Source: Centroberyx gerrardi
Lineage: Eukaryota > Chordata > Actinopteri > Beryciformes > Berycidae
Assembly: GCF_048128805.1 (NCBI RefSeq)
Contig: NC_136006.1
Span: 8,480,179 to 8,544,178 of the forward strand
DNA: 64,000 nt
Direction: 5' to 3'
Shown: positions 1 through 29,662 of the stretch, one piece after another
How positions within the stretch are numbered: the stretch's first letter is position 1
Layout: each line of letters opens with the position of its first letter
The notes under the pieces: model-generated
What the model saw: the letters and a program-made list of their open reading frames with translations, nothing else
Database searches by the model: none
What the model was told of the DNA's origin: nothing
Position numbers and translations under genes: made by a program

Positions 1-213
1 ACCTGAAGAAGCAGATGCGATGTTTAATTGCTGAAAAAAAAAAAGAATATTAAAAGAAAGTAGCCAGATTCGTTTTTAATGATATATTGATGTTTAAGAA
101 TGCTACAGATAGTACCTTTAAGTACCTCACTTGATGATACAGGAGTTGCTGAGGGACAGTAGAGTGTAATTCGCTTTCCCACCCAGATATTTATATTTAT
201 ATTACATGTCTAA

Positions 214-8845
<8,632 letters not shown>

Positions 8846-9418
8846 CCTGAACACAGCTGGAACCCAGGAGCAACGCTGGAGAGAGAACCAACCGGAAAGC
8901 CACCATTTTCACCGAGGAGAGAGACTCAAAGACACAAAACAATACGCCCGAAAAAAGGCACCTAACCTTTGTGGAGAACTCCGCCGTTTTTACATCTGGT
9001 TGCGACTGGCTTTCCATCACACGAAACACACAGGCTTCCCTCCCGACTCCCCGCCTTTCTGTCACGGACATCGACGGAGGAAGAAGGGTGGAGAATCGGG
9101 GAAAAAAAAAAACGGTTTTAAGAACTGTACACTTTCTCTCCCTTGTTTTCACCGTACACTTTGTTCATCGAGCCACACGTGTGCTTTATCTCTTCAGTTA
9201 ATGGCCTTGGTTACTGGATTTTCCAACCTGCACCTCACACCCAGAGACAGCTGCTCAAAAACCCCTACGCCTCCTCCTAGAGTCCCTTCCCCCTCTCTGG
9301 ACCTCTAAACTGTGTCATTTCTACTCTGGGGCTGCAGTGTTATAAACTATAATACACACGGACTAACACCTTCGCATAAAACACACACACACACAACAGT
9401 TTGTTTTTATTGACGATG

Positions 9419-9528
9419 CACACCAGTGTTTCCCCCGGATTTGTTTTTTTTTGGCAGCGTGGAAAGACTTCCGAAAATTTAGAATTTCAATTGGATGTTT
9501 CCGTGTGAATGGGGAAACACTGGTATGC
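9419..9528. mobile_element. short MITE-like inverted repeat in the 3' UTR region
   Basis: ACCAGTGTTTCCCCC at the left is mirrored by GGGGAAACACTGGT at the right, giving hAT-like CAGTGTTTCCC ends about 110 bases apart. Confidence 0.55.
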
Positions 9529-10470
9529 ACACACACACACACATACATACACATACATACACAAACTGCATAAAACCAATTGTTCTAAGACTGAAATACA
9601 TTTGTTTTCACTATATCAATTCCAGGATGAGCTGGAAAATGAGTTACAAATCATCAATGACACATTTATGGACAATGTCGTTGACCTATTGCGGTTCCGT
9701 TAATGACAGCAGGTTCTGGTCAGGACTGTTACCTTCAATGTTGCGACATCAGAGCTCTTACAGGGGCGTCCAAGGCAATGACACATCCGAGAAATGCAGC
9801 CCTATCTTCCCATATACTCTACAAGGAAAACCGACACCACACACACACACACACACACACTCAAACACACACACATCATCCTCATCACAGTTACCCTGAA
9901 TCCTTTACATGCACTTTCTCACACTGTAACAGACTCCGATATACAAATACATTTACTGACACACTTCACTCGCTGTCTTTCAGCCTGTTCCACACTGTTT
10001 ATCATAAGAATAGATGCACTTTCTCACACACACACACATGGATAACGTACGCACATTAAGTATGACACACTAGGTCCCTCTCACTGATGTAATCCCATCC
10101 AGTGAAAGTGATGAATGTATCAAAATCAGTGACTGAATGTATGAACCTCGCGCGCCTCCGTTCGGCCCGGAGGAGAGTCTCCCGGCCTTCGGGGGCCGAA
10201 GAGGAAACGCGGAGCTCCTCAACCAGGAAGCGGGGCGAAGGAAATCAAGTCTGACGGCTGCTGGAGGAGCGTGGAGGTGGAGGCGCTCGACTTGTGAGTG
10301 GCACCGGATTAGGCCTTGTTAGCTGGTGTCACCCAAATACACACTGGTGGGGTTTTATTAGTGCCTCTTAGGCTGTCTTGACCACAAAGTGAAATTTCAT
10401 CGGAGAAGCTTTTTTGATAATTCGGTCGTAAAAATTTGACCGGGTCCATGTTCCACAAAGCAAAAAAAGA

Positions 10471-10821
10471 TAGGGATGCACCGATATATCATCAGATTGG
10501 GTCGATATCAGCTTTAAAAAGCAATATCGGTATAGGATCGATATTATTTTTACTGACGATATCTGTCCGATTGTGGAATTGGCATTTTTGTGACCTTTTT
10601 TTCTAGGAGTGTGTCACTTAATAAAACTGTCAAATTAGCGACAGAATAAAAGTAACATTGTCTTTTGTTTCAAATCCTTAAGATAGGCATGTTTGAAAAG
10701 CTTAACCTGTTTTACACCTGCATTTGTACTGAGATTCTTACAAAAATGCATATCAGTATCGGCCAATATGGGTGGGAAAATATTGGATATCGGCCTAGAA
10801 AAACATATTGGTGCATCCCTA
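10471..10821. mobile_element. hAT-like MITE, TAGGGATGCACCGATA family, copy 1
   Basis: Ends TAGGGATGCACCGATA and TATTGGTGCATCCCTA are inverted. Flanks are A-rich, AAAAAAGA on both sides, consistent with an 8-bp target-site duplication. The interior is rich in GATATCGG motifs. Confidence 0.75.
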
Positions 10822-12274
10822 AAAAAAAGAACAAAAGATGGCCAAACTTTTGGAGCCACTGCTTAAATTTCCAAAACAGATCCAAGACATGAACACAAGG
10901 TGGCAGCACGATGTGATATTATCATTACCATAGTACATTTAAGGCAAGAGGGACAGTGGTTTTCTCCTTACTGAATGACCTGACCAGGTGTGATGATGTT
11001 GTCAGGAACAAACACTGGCCCTTAGGGATGTATGAATATTGTATATTAGTACATGAGTCCTTCAGGGCATACATGTCCATGCCAGACTGTAGTTTTGTCT
11101 CGAAAGCATGTGATAAAACACTTCTCAGACTTTTTAGTGCATAAACCTGAACCCAAAGGACCCTCTCACTCCCGTCTCTCACACAGTTTCCTACAAACAC
11201 ACACACAAACAAACACACACACTCAGTTTCTATGGGGTGCATGCAAGATTACAACTACTGTACAGAGTCCTATTGGAGCTAGACCACAGGGGCTGGAATA
11301 GTGCTAGAGAGCCCCACAGGTGATGCGTTGTGGAGGCAGCCTTCGTATCCCAGCCCCGGCCCAATACTGCATGCGGGATCTTGTCGGTCGGCTCTGTGAG
11401 CTGCGCCGAGCCAGAAACCCCTAGATGGCGTTGTGTTATAGCTCGATATTGCATGCTGAAATAGTGCAACACACTGTCCTTACTAGCTTTTTTTGCATGA
11501 GGATATTGCTATCCATTCAGAGAAGGGGCGAGGGAGCTGGGTAAGTTGTGTCACATTGGTTGTGGCGCTCACTTGAGGCGTGCGGCCTTATGCTTACCTG
11601 CCACTGTCATATGTCGAGGGTTAACTTCATGGGAACAAGGTGTAGGGATTAACTGCAGGTGCTTGTGTCAGTAGGATTTGGCTCTGGGAAATGGAAAATG
11701 TGTATGACAGCAGCAGTGTGTTCTCTCTATGACAGTGTAATGGAAAGTGTCTCGGCAGCATGCTCCAAAAAAAAGTGTTATTGTTACTTTCACATGTGCG
11801 TGTCTGCCTATCTTAGTAATAGGTCGGAGGTCATGGTTCATTGTTCATGGAGACACAGAATCAATAGGGCTGTTTTGATTTCGCGAAAGTGAGAGCACCT
11901 GTACGTGTACCATGTGTGCGGTCCTGTTCGTCTCTATCTTTGTATATAATTGTACATGTATGTCTGTCCTGTTGTGTGTATAAATATATATTTTGCACCG
12001 AATGTACCAAAGGTTTGGGGCTTGCATAGTCAACCATTAGGCCTGTTCTCAATTTCAGTCTAACAAACACGTCCCCTGGCTTCTGCCACATCCTTACATC
12101 ACCTCATGTCTGCTTGAGGGGCAATTTTGTGGCATGGGCAACAATCCTTCACATTAGGATATAAACCATTTGGCCAATAAGACATTTTCCATACTGAGGC
12201 TTCTCTGCTGCAAAAGACTTGTCTGATAAGATTGATTGCTTGCTCCTCGTCCAAATGAGGACAAAGTGCACCAC

Positions 12275-12604
12275 TCACCTTGCCCAATCCATTTCTGACA
12301 GGACTGGGCTCCAGTTTTCAGAACTCCACTCTATGCAAAGCTCCTGTACGTATGTCTCCATTTCACCCCAATGATTGTAATAAAAGAGAACAAATGGCAA
12401 ATTTTGATTAATGATACATGATTCTTGTTTATCTTTTACACGAGCTTTGGACCCCATGGATGTGCAAATAACTGAATTTATAGAAGGTGTAAGGCCAGCT
12501 TTGGAAGTGGGTCAAGCAGGTTTTGAACTACCAGATCTTCCAGATGCTTTGCCAGATGTTAATGGCTTTGCCTGTGCAAAATAGGCAGATTTAGCTGTCT
12601 TCAT
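12275..12604 (-). pseudogene. unrecognised antisense reading frame broken by one TGA
   Basis: On the minus strand an ATG (12604-12602, A at -3) opens a frame of 30 codons, hits TGA (12514-12512), then stays open in the same frame to about 12278, giving protein-like sequence such as FVLFYYNHWGEMETYV. Reading can continue after a frameshift through 12287-12099 (DEEQAINLIRQVFC, WKMSYWPNGLYPN). Together this looks like a decayed coding sequence of about 165 residues with one stop and one shift. I do not recognise the family. It lies about 130 bp upstream of the stk17b promoter motifs and points away from them, so a divergent non-coding transcript or a transposon remnant is equally possible. Confidence 0.25.
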
Positions 12605-12730
12605 ACTCTATCATACTCTATGAAAAACTATTATGGAAGACATAGCCTACAGCCTATATATCTGCTGCAGTGTGCACATTTCAAAGATAAACTCGGGCAT
12701 GTGTTTTTTTTTTTTTATATCTCATCTGAC

Positions 12731-13174
12731 TACAGTGCGCATGCGCCATACCGTGACGTGTCGAGAAAGTGTCAAACAGAAGGATGTGAAAATGATCGAA
12801 AGTCTCTAGTTAAAGTTACTAAGCTATCCAAGGACCGTCCGTAACAACAGTTTGGTTCGTTTGCTCACTGGACTCGCTTGGACATAGTTTCTAAAGTAGC
12901 TACTTTTACCGTATCTGAGCTGAAGAAATCGGTTAAACACACTTTTGAACGAGCGGCATTGACCATCGAGCTAACGTACTTAGCGACAGTTGAGCTAAAC
13001 TGGGGAGGTAACGACAACGATAGCATGCTAGCAAACATTACCATGTAACTAACGTAAACCCGGCTATGTTTACGTTACTAACTTAGCTAGTCATAACTGT
13101 CATCTCTCAAGTATTGAACGTTTAGTGCGTTATCTAGCTGGATAGCTGGCCGCAGGACTGATACTGAAGGAAGG
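12731..13174 (+). promoter_or_regulatory. stk17b promoter and 5' UTR
   Basis: Upstream of the stk17b start codon, this stretch has an NRF1-type palindrome at 12736-12747 (TGCGCATGCGCC) and, 7 bp on, a CRE-like TGACGTG at 12754-12760. There is no TATA box. This fits a housekeeping-type promoter, with the 5' UTR running from roughly 12780-12850 to 13174. The exact start site is not visible. Confidence 0.5.
12736..12747. promoter_or_regulatory. NRF1-like site
   Basis: TGCGCATGCGCC matches the NRF1 palindrome except for its last base. It sits about 430 bp upstream of the stk17b ATG. Confidence 0.5.
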
Positions 13175-22818
<9,644 letters not shown>

Positions 22819-24839
22819 AAAAGGAAAAATAAAAGGGGGAAACCAGCTCACTCCTCCCTCACAGCTTTTAATTGTTTTATGCATCCAGAAAACCAGCAGT
22901 CCGCCGCCTGAGAGCACTTAGGTCTTGTTTGTGTCCCACTCCTCGGTCAAATGCGGGAGTGACCACTCAAACCAAAGATAACCAGCTAAAGTTTGAGATC
23001 TAACGCTGATTCATCACTGTTGAAACACGTGTGGAATTTGTACGTCTCAGTTAATGCAGTGTGTTAACCTAAAGTATTTAATACGTTTTATTGTGAGCTG
23101 TCTCCGGTATTTTCAAAGTACTGTCTAAATCCACACCGTGTTGAGTGTTCAGTTGTCCCCCGTATTGAAAACGGCTAGTGTGGAGTATCTCAAGGGAAAT
23201 CTATGCAATACTGCTCTTCTTCATTTGAAATGGCTTTGTCAAGAAATTTCTATTTCATACTCTGCCTAAAGGCCAGAAATAATTTTTTAAAAAGGGATCT
23301 TAGTCATCATCGGTCCCAGCTAGTATTTTGTTGCTGTTTCGCTTCAACAGAAATATGTGGCATGACATCTAGATAAGCACTGCTGCACTGAGGAAGTATA
23401 ATAATGTCCTTATTTGCATGTTAGAGCGAATTAAGGGCAGCTGGACAGTGGCATCATGGGAAAACAGAAATGGGGGTTTTGATTTGAAGTGTTTTCAACT
23501 ATCTGACCAAGTTTTGTGTTCTTTGTGTTGTATATTTCTTATTCCCTGAATGTTGGGACTTCAAAATCATAACACAAATTTAAAGCAACAGTACAGATTA
23601 TATAGTTTATCTCACCTGCCTCTGTGGCCACTGTTTTTCACTCAAAGCTGGTAAAGCATGTCACTGTGCATGTCGTAACCCTTATCTCTGACTCCCTGCG
23701 ACATTACTGTTCACTGTACTTTGTGTCCTTGTTGTTGCGTGACGAAAGTTGTGCTTCCTCTGTCAAAACAACCAGCGGTAGGGTAGAATTACACACAAAC
23801 ATATTACATTCATTTTACCATGTTGCCTTTCCCGAGCTTTCATGCATTCTGAAAAAAAAGCATAATTTTCCCCCTGTATGAAAACCCTTGAGGGTTTAAT
23901 CTTGTATAAGAGTTTTAGATAAAACTCCTTTGATAACTTGAAACCTCATTGTATTCCCCTTACAAAGGATTGAAAGAGTTCTAGTGTTTAATCTTATATC
24001 TAGATTATTTGAAACCATATTGACAAAGATTCACCATACACCATACACGACTCATTTGAAAATGTAATGACATCAAGTTTATTTTATGACACTAAGTGAG
24101 CCAACAAGTCATGCTGGTGTTCATGACATTCCTGTTTAGCCCTCCACGGTGAGATAGAAACTTTAGACTGTAACAGCTCAGAAGCGGTGACTCACCCGGT
24201 CGTTCGCACGCCACACCCATGCTTACTCAAATGGATTTCCTCACATAGCTTGTGTCAGTTCCTCTTTGTCCGCTAGCAGAAGAGAAACGTGACTTTAGCA
24301 CTTACTAAATAAGCACACACGCGTATTGAACTGATAACCGGAACGGGAGTCGGTGTATGAAATCCCATCTGTTCCTGTGTTCTGGAGAGGCTCGTCGTGT
24401 GTCTTCAGTCACTCACTTAAAGCCATCTAATCTGCTTTCATTTGTTCAGCATTAAAAGCTACTTTACTCCTCTCTGGTCGGGGGTGCCTTAAAGCTAAAG
24501 CTTAGTTATGAGTCTAAGTCATGATGAAGTGTGCTTTTTGGGAATACGGCAACTGATTTCCATGTTTGATGGATCCGTCCGCTGTGTTCCTGTCGTTCTC
24601 ATCTCAGGACATGCTCTGTCACTCTCTACCTTCCTGTATTTGCTCACTTTGTTTTATTTTCTTAATGTAATTCTTTATAGGCCTATTATTTATGTACTGG
24701 AGTCATACTTTATATGTTGATGTAAATGCTGTGCTCATGTGTCTTATAATGGGGTTTTGAGACTACGGCGGGAGACAGGCGACTTAGGATGATTAGGGTG
24801 TTATTTAAACAAAAATGATGCAGTTTGGTTACAGTGTAA

Positions 24840-25200
24840 TGAATAATAAATAGACATGTTTGGCTGCAATTAATTGGAATGGTGAAAGCAAGGAATAGTT
24901 TGTTGAATGGTACTGGGAAGTAAAACTACAGATGGATTTGGAGCGAAGATGAGTCAGATGGTTTTAGTCGTGGAGAAGTTTATAGAGTATCAGGTTTGAT
25001 GGAATTTGAGATGTTTTGGAGTCGGGAAAGAGACGTTTTATGCTGGTAAAACGATTAAGTTCTGAAGTTGAGTATTAGGAAATGTGGGAACGAAAGGTTT
25101 TCGGGTGATGCAGATGAGACAGAGGGAAGACTTTGAATAGATTTCATTATAAAGTAGATGTTTTAGAAGAGAGATGGGTGTGTGATGGAGAAAAACACTG
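24840..25200 (+). other. C-depleted, G-rich stretch
   Basis: Hand count for 24841-25200: about 24 C (7%) against about 111 G (31%) in 360 bases. It is not a simple repeat. Confidence 0.7.
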
Positions 25201-25589
25201 TATAATGTGAAATGAGGGGCTGTTGGTTCACAGGCAACGCTGTATCTTTTGTCAGAGTATGACAGGACGGACTTTAATGAAAAACCTTTGTGGCAGCATC
25301 TCACTGAGGCGCAGCGTCGCCGCTCGGACGGCTGTTACTCGCAAGCCTCCAGTGAAACATTCCCTTTTTTGTTCCGAGGTGCCAAACCAAATAAGACCAC
25401 ATTGTGTTTGTTGTTGTTGTCCTCGAGGCTTTCCTAGCGCTGTCACCAGCTGGTACAATGGTCTTTGTGTGGGAGCCGGGCGTCTCCAGCCACAGCCATG
25501 CTCTCATCCGTATGCTGTCATCCTCAAAAACTGGAACACCACGCTGTTAAAAACAACGTCCGTCTTAACAAGTCGGTTCATTCAGCAGT

Positions 25590-26200
25590 TTTTAAGTCCT
25601 GTTTTTCTTAAAGCGAGTGAGAAATTGCATTTAAGCTTGTTTAAAGAATTTTCTCCAGACAGGTGACGGTGTCTTGAAATAAGATAATTTATATCAAGAT
25701 GATGTCAGTTGATTTGAGAAGTCTTGAAAGTTTATTTGTATAGAAAGTAAGTAAAGCTGTCACTTCCCGTCACCAGAATCTCCCTCTTGCTATAAGGAAC
25801 TATTTTTTCCTAAAACAAGTGAGAAATTCTAGGTGTTCTAAAAATAAATAATAGTAATCCCAGCCGGTGTCAGTGTCTTGAAATAAGACATAACTCCATT
25901 TGTTTCAAGCCAAAATGTTACTTGATTGAGAAAAATCCTTGAAAAAGTTTAATTGTATAGAAACAAGTGAAGCTCTCTCTTTCTGTCACCAGAAACTCCC
26001 TCTTGCTATAAGAAAATGAGAAGTGAGAAATAGTTGTTTGTTCTAAAAAAAATTTAAAAAAATCCCAACAGGTGTTTCAAGCCAAGATGATGTTACTTGA
26101 TTTGAGGGAAATTCTTGAAAAGGTTTAATTGTACAGAAACAAGTGAAGCTCTCTTCTCATTGTCAGAATCTCTTGCTCTAAGAAAAATAAGATTGTTAAG
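25590..26200 (+). repeat. diverged tandem repeat, about three units of 170-205 bp
   Basis: Recurring in order: GTCTTGAAATAAGA (25671, 25874), TGTTTCAAGCCAA (25901, 26073), TTGTATAGAAA or TTGTACAGAAA, GTGAAGCTCTCT, GTCACCAGAA and CTCTTGCTATAAG. Units differ by many substitutions and indels, so the duplication is old. Confidence 0.7.
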
Positions 26201-26442
26201 ACTCGACATGCCAGCTCATGTCATGTAAAGACGGACTTGTAAATGTCAGCCGGCCCTGCGGGACCTCGCGCCCCTCGTCACTGTGCAGGATGATGAAATG
26301 CTTGAATCGGTCGGACGGAGCGGCTCGTGTTTGCCGGGGATCGTTCTGTCCGTCACTTGAACATGATCATGCCGTGGTGTTGATTTTGTTTTTGTACGGC
26401 TGACCCAATTAAGTGTTTTTCAGCTGCCAATCACTGTGTGGC

Positions 26443-26445
<3 letters not shown>

Positions 26446-26494
<49 letters not shown>
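26446..26494 (+). repeat. (GT)n microsatellite
   Basis: About 24 GT units in the spacer between stk17b and c2orf69. Confidence 0.95.
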
Positions 26495-26496
<2 letters not shown>

Positions 26497-27938
26497 CTAT
26501 TGTCTGGACAAGAGGTGCTTAATTTGCAGTCATGCTGTCATCCTCGAGAACTGGAGCACCAGGAACGTCAGGCGAGTCTGATGTCACCCCACATTCCTGC
26601 TTGTTAGACCTTCTCCTGCTTGAACACAGTAACACACTGAAGGATATATTTGAGTCAAACTCAGTCACAAGCACAAGCACATAACTGTTCAAGAGATGTA
26701 TGTTTATTTTGCATTTTATACATTTTTTTTTTAATGTATGAGCCTTTTGATTGCATTTGAAATTGTTGATTTAGAAAAAAAAAAAGAGGATTAAATCTGT
26801 GTTGTATTTTGATCGACCACAGGCTAATATTTAGGCATCACAAAGCAAACCGAAAAGCCCATTAAAGATTGTAGAAAATATGTAATGGTGCATTTGTGAT
26901 ATTTTTGTTGTCCTGAGTCTATGAAATGTAGAACTGGATCTTTATTTCCTCTTCAGTTCTCCCTTTTTTTTTTTTTTTTTTTGCTTCTTCCACACTGCCA
27001 CCTGCTGATTCAAGAGAGCTGAAAGAAACTGCAATCCAATAATTAGCAGGTTTCCATATGAAGCAGCCTATCTATTGGTAGTTTACTGTTCATAGAAGAA
27101 AATAGCATGGTTCTATAAAGTGTATTCATTAGCAATAAGGTGTAGAGAAAGCTGATTTAACACAATCCACATTTTTTGGCTGCAGAAAACCTAATCTAAT
27201 ATGTACTGCCTGGTAAATATGTGTTCTACCTAATACTATACCTCCTTTTCTCTACTGTATTACCTGAAAGCACTAGCAAAACCTTAAAATTATGCAAAAA
27301 TAATCATTATTACCATCTTCATCTTGTCTGTCAACACCTGCGAGACTCTCAGGTCTTTGAAACAGCATAACAACACGTAGCAAGTAAACATCAATGGAAT
27401 GGTATGAAGTTACATTCAGCAGAATGAGTTACAGCCATCGCGATAGTGCAAAGACGCTATGTAAGCTTACATAGAGACCACATCAACTGGAATACATCGT
27501 AGATAATAAAACACATGCTCGCTCATCACTGCTGCACGTGCGCGCCACACAGCCAGTTCATCTGCTGTCTAAATCGGAACAAGTCACTTTTGAGCTTTTA
27601 TTAACTTTTATCCCTGGCAAGTATGTGAATATTTGCTACAGAATGCACAGCTTGCAACCCTTATATGTTAAATAAGTCATATAATAATAACAGCTCTAGT
27701 GCCAGATTGATGACCATGCATATTTTTAGATAATGGATTTTGAAAGGGTTTCTATTATTTATCTCTACCTATAAGAGCTTGTGTAAACAGTTAAAACAAG
27801 TAAAAATATAAATGTCACTAATGTTTTTCCGTGACAGCAGCAATATGACTTGGTAGACGTTTGTGGCTGAATGCAGGCATCGAAATGGGAGGAGTCTGAC
27901 AAATGAATATTGGTTGACAAGAATATCAGGATCAAACT

Positions 27939-28309
27939 AGTGCTGGGCGATATTGACAAAATCAAATATCACAATATTTTAGACCAAATACCGCGATATC
28001 GATAATGTGACGATATTTTGGGGATGAGTATTCGTGCTTTCATAAGATATTTACACACAAGAAAATTTTGAAAATGAGTAATGATCATTAGTAATCAGTA
28101 ATGTGTAATCAGTAAGTAATATGGATATGATCATTGTTCATTTTACTCAGCCAGAACAGGATAATAAGTAAAAGTTTACTGTAATGCAGCCTTTAAGACC
28201 AGGAAGAAGCATGGAAGTTATTTCACAATATTACGATAACCAAAATCCCAGACGATATCTAGTCTTATATCACGATATCGATATTTTACGATATATCGCC
28301 CAGCCCTCT
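27939..28309. mobile_element. hAT-like MITE, GCTGGGCGATAT family, copy 1
   Basis: Ends AGTGCTGGGCGATATT and ATATCGCCCAGCCCTCT, flanked by a perfect 8-bp duplication ATCAAACT (27931-27938 and 28310-28317). The interior has GATATCGATA motifs. 371 bp, no coding capacity. Confidence 0.88.
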
Positions 28310-29184
28310 ATCAAACTGACGGAATGACAACAGGACAAACTTCTTTTTACATTCTGACCATGTTACTGGTTTAGATGTGTTTTTGTCACAGCCACACTTT
28401 TGAATACAATCAAGATTCAATCTACTCAGAGGCCAATCTGACTGAGGAAGTCTGGTCCTGATGCTGTAGCATCAGTTCAGAGATTCAAGCAGCCGTCTCA
28501 GTGAGGTGCGACGTACTTGAAACATTCAAGTGTCAAGCTAGTGCAGGTTTAAAGACAGTCTAATAAGCTGCTCCGCTTCAGCTTTAGATACATTTGTTAA
28601 CTAAATTTAAAATCATGGCAAAAATTTAAATATGCCAGTTACATAGGCCAACAATAAAACATTCTGAGAACTTAAATTACTGAAGTAATGTTACACTCAT
28701 AAGCAAAATCCAACCGATCTATTGGAAAACAACAAACAAATCGATTCATTTTCATGATCTTTTCAAATCACTGGCTCCACAGAAACTCAAAGCTTGAGCA
28801 GAGTCAGAGTCAAATGTAAAAGTTTACATTTACCCTAAAGTAAATCTAGAGGCGGCCATCGGAGGTTATCATTATTAAACCTTAAAATAAGACTCTGTTC
28901 CAGGCCATTCCACCTCACATTAAGTGCATTTAGCAATAGAAAAGAAAGAAGACTCCAGCATTTGTCGCACGCTCTCTAACTTCTGAGCCCTTAAATCACT
29001 GGAAAATGAGGTAAGACCAGCAAATAAGAGACACGGGTCAGGAGTTATACTCTCAATAAATAACAAATCTAAAGCGCTGAATTAAGTCCAGCCAATCAGC
29101 TTAGCTTTTGGACTTATGTACGTTGTGTCTGAAATCCCCAGTGCTAACAACCACTCCAAACCAGCCAGAGAGCGAGAGCCAAAC

Positions 29185-29662
29185 TCAAAACTCCCTGATG
29201 ACCCTGAAGTGGTTCTCGATGGAGGCGGGCTCGTCCGCAAAATGCAGCTTCTGGTTCAGACGGGTGCCGAACTCCTCCAGGGTCTTGACGAAGCGTCCGT
29301 GCTCGCGGCCGACCCAGGCCCGCATGGGATCGCACACCTCGTAAGGCGTGACGTGGGCGTGGATCGCCACGCCGCTGGCAGCCAGCTCCTTCAGCACCCG
29401 CTTGTCTGTCACCCAGGTCTCGCTGCCCCCCGGGTGCCCGCCGTCCAGCCAGTACATGTCTGAGATGCGTTCGACGAAGGCCGACAGCCGCGGGTCGGCC
29501 CGGGCGCCGGCCAGCTCGTACACCATCTGGTTCAGGACCACGCAGCCTTTGCTGAAGCCCACCAGCGTCAGGGAGAATCCAGAGGGGATGGAGTCAGCGC
29601 CGCCTGCTGGCAGGAGGGGGTTTGGTAGGTTGGCTCGCTCCATGCCGTGGCTCAGCAAGGCC
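29185..29662 (-). CDS. c2orf69: c2orf69 last coding exon
   Basis: Acceptor gattgcag. Encodes ALLSHGME, then LTLVGFSKGCVVLNQMVYEL, ISDMYWLDGGHPGG, HAHVTPYEVCDPMRAW and the end NHFRVIREF with a stop. The GXSXG motif and a conserved His-rich segment lie here. Confidence 0.92.

Larger units (their letters stand above)
8846..12020 (+). other. probable hecw2 3' UTR and downstream flank
   Basis: No coding exon is visible between the hecw2 stop and the stk17b promoter. Unique-looking, AU-rich sequence with runs of cytosolic-mRNA-like character (for example 11650-12010, ending in TATAAATATATATTTTG) suggests a long 3' UTR, as HECW2 has in mammals. It carries several (CA)n tracts at about 9530, 9840 and 10030, a small MITE-like inverted repeat near 9419-9528 and a hAT-like MITE at 10471-10821. 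The true polyadenylation site was not determined; I saw no strong AATAAA plus GT-rich pair. Confidence 0.4.
22819..26200 (+). other. probable stk17b 3' UTR and flank
   Basis: No coding signal. An AATAAA occurs 10 bases after the stop (too early to be the usual site) and another at 24845-24850. The stretch from 24840 to 25200 is strongly poor in C, and 25590-26200 is a diverged tandem repeat. The end of the transcript is not resolved. Confidence 0.35.
26201..29184. other. spacer between convergent stk17b and c2orf69
   Basis: No exon found. Holds a (GT)n tract at 26446-26494, a poly(T) run near 26967-26983 and a hAT-like MITE at 27939-28309 with perfect target-site duplications. The part next to 29184 is presumably the c2orf69 3' UTR on the minus strand. 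A minus-strand AATAAA lies at 27597-27602. Confidence 0.4.

Noticed and set aside
10137-10322. GC-rich 61-codon frame in the hecw2 3' region
   Set aside because: Locally GC-rich with a small hairpin (CCGGCCTTCGGGGGCCG), but no homology or splice context; kept as UTR.
25590-26200. CRISPR-like repeat-spacer array
   Set aside because: Eukaryotic context, only three diverged long units, no constant short repeat.
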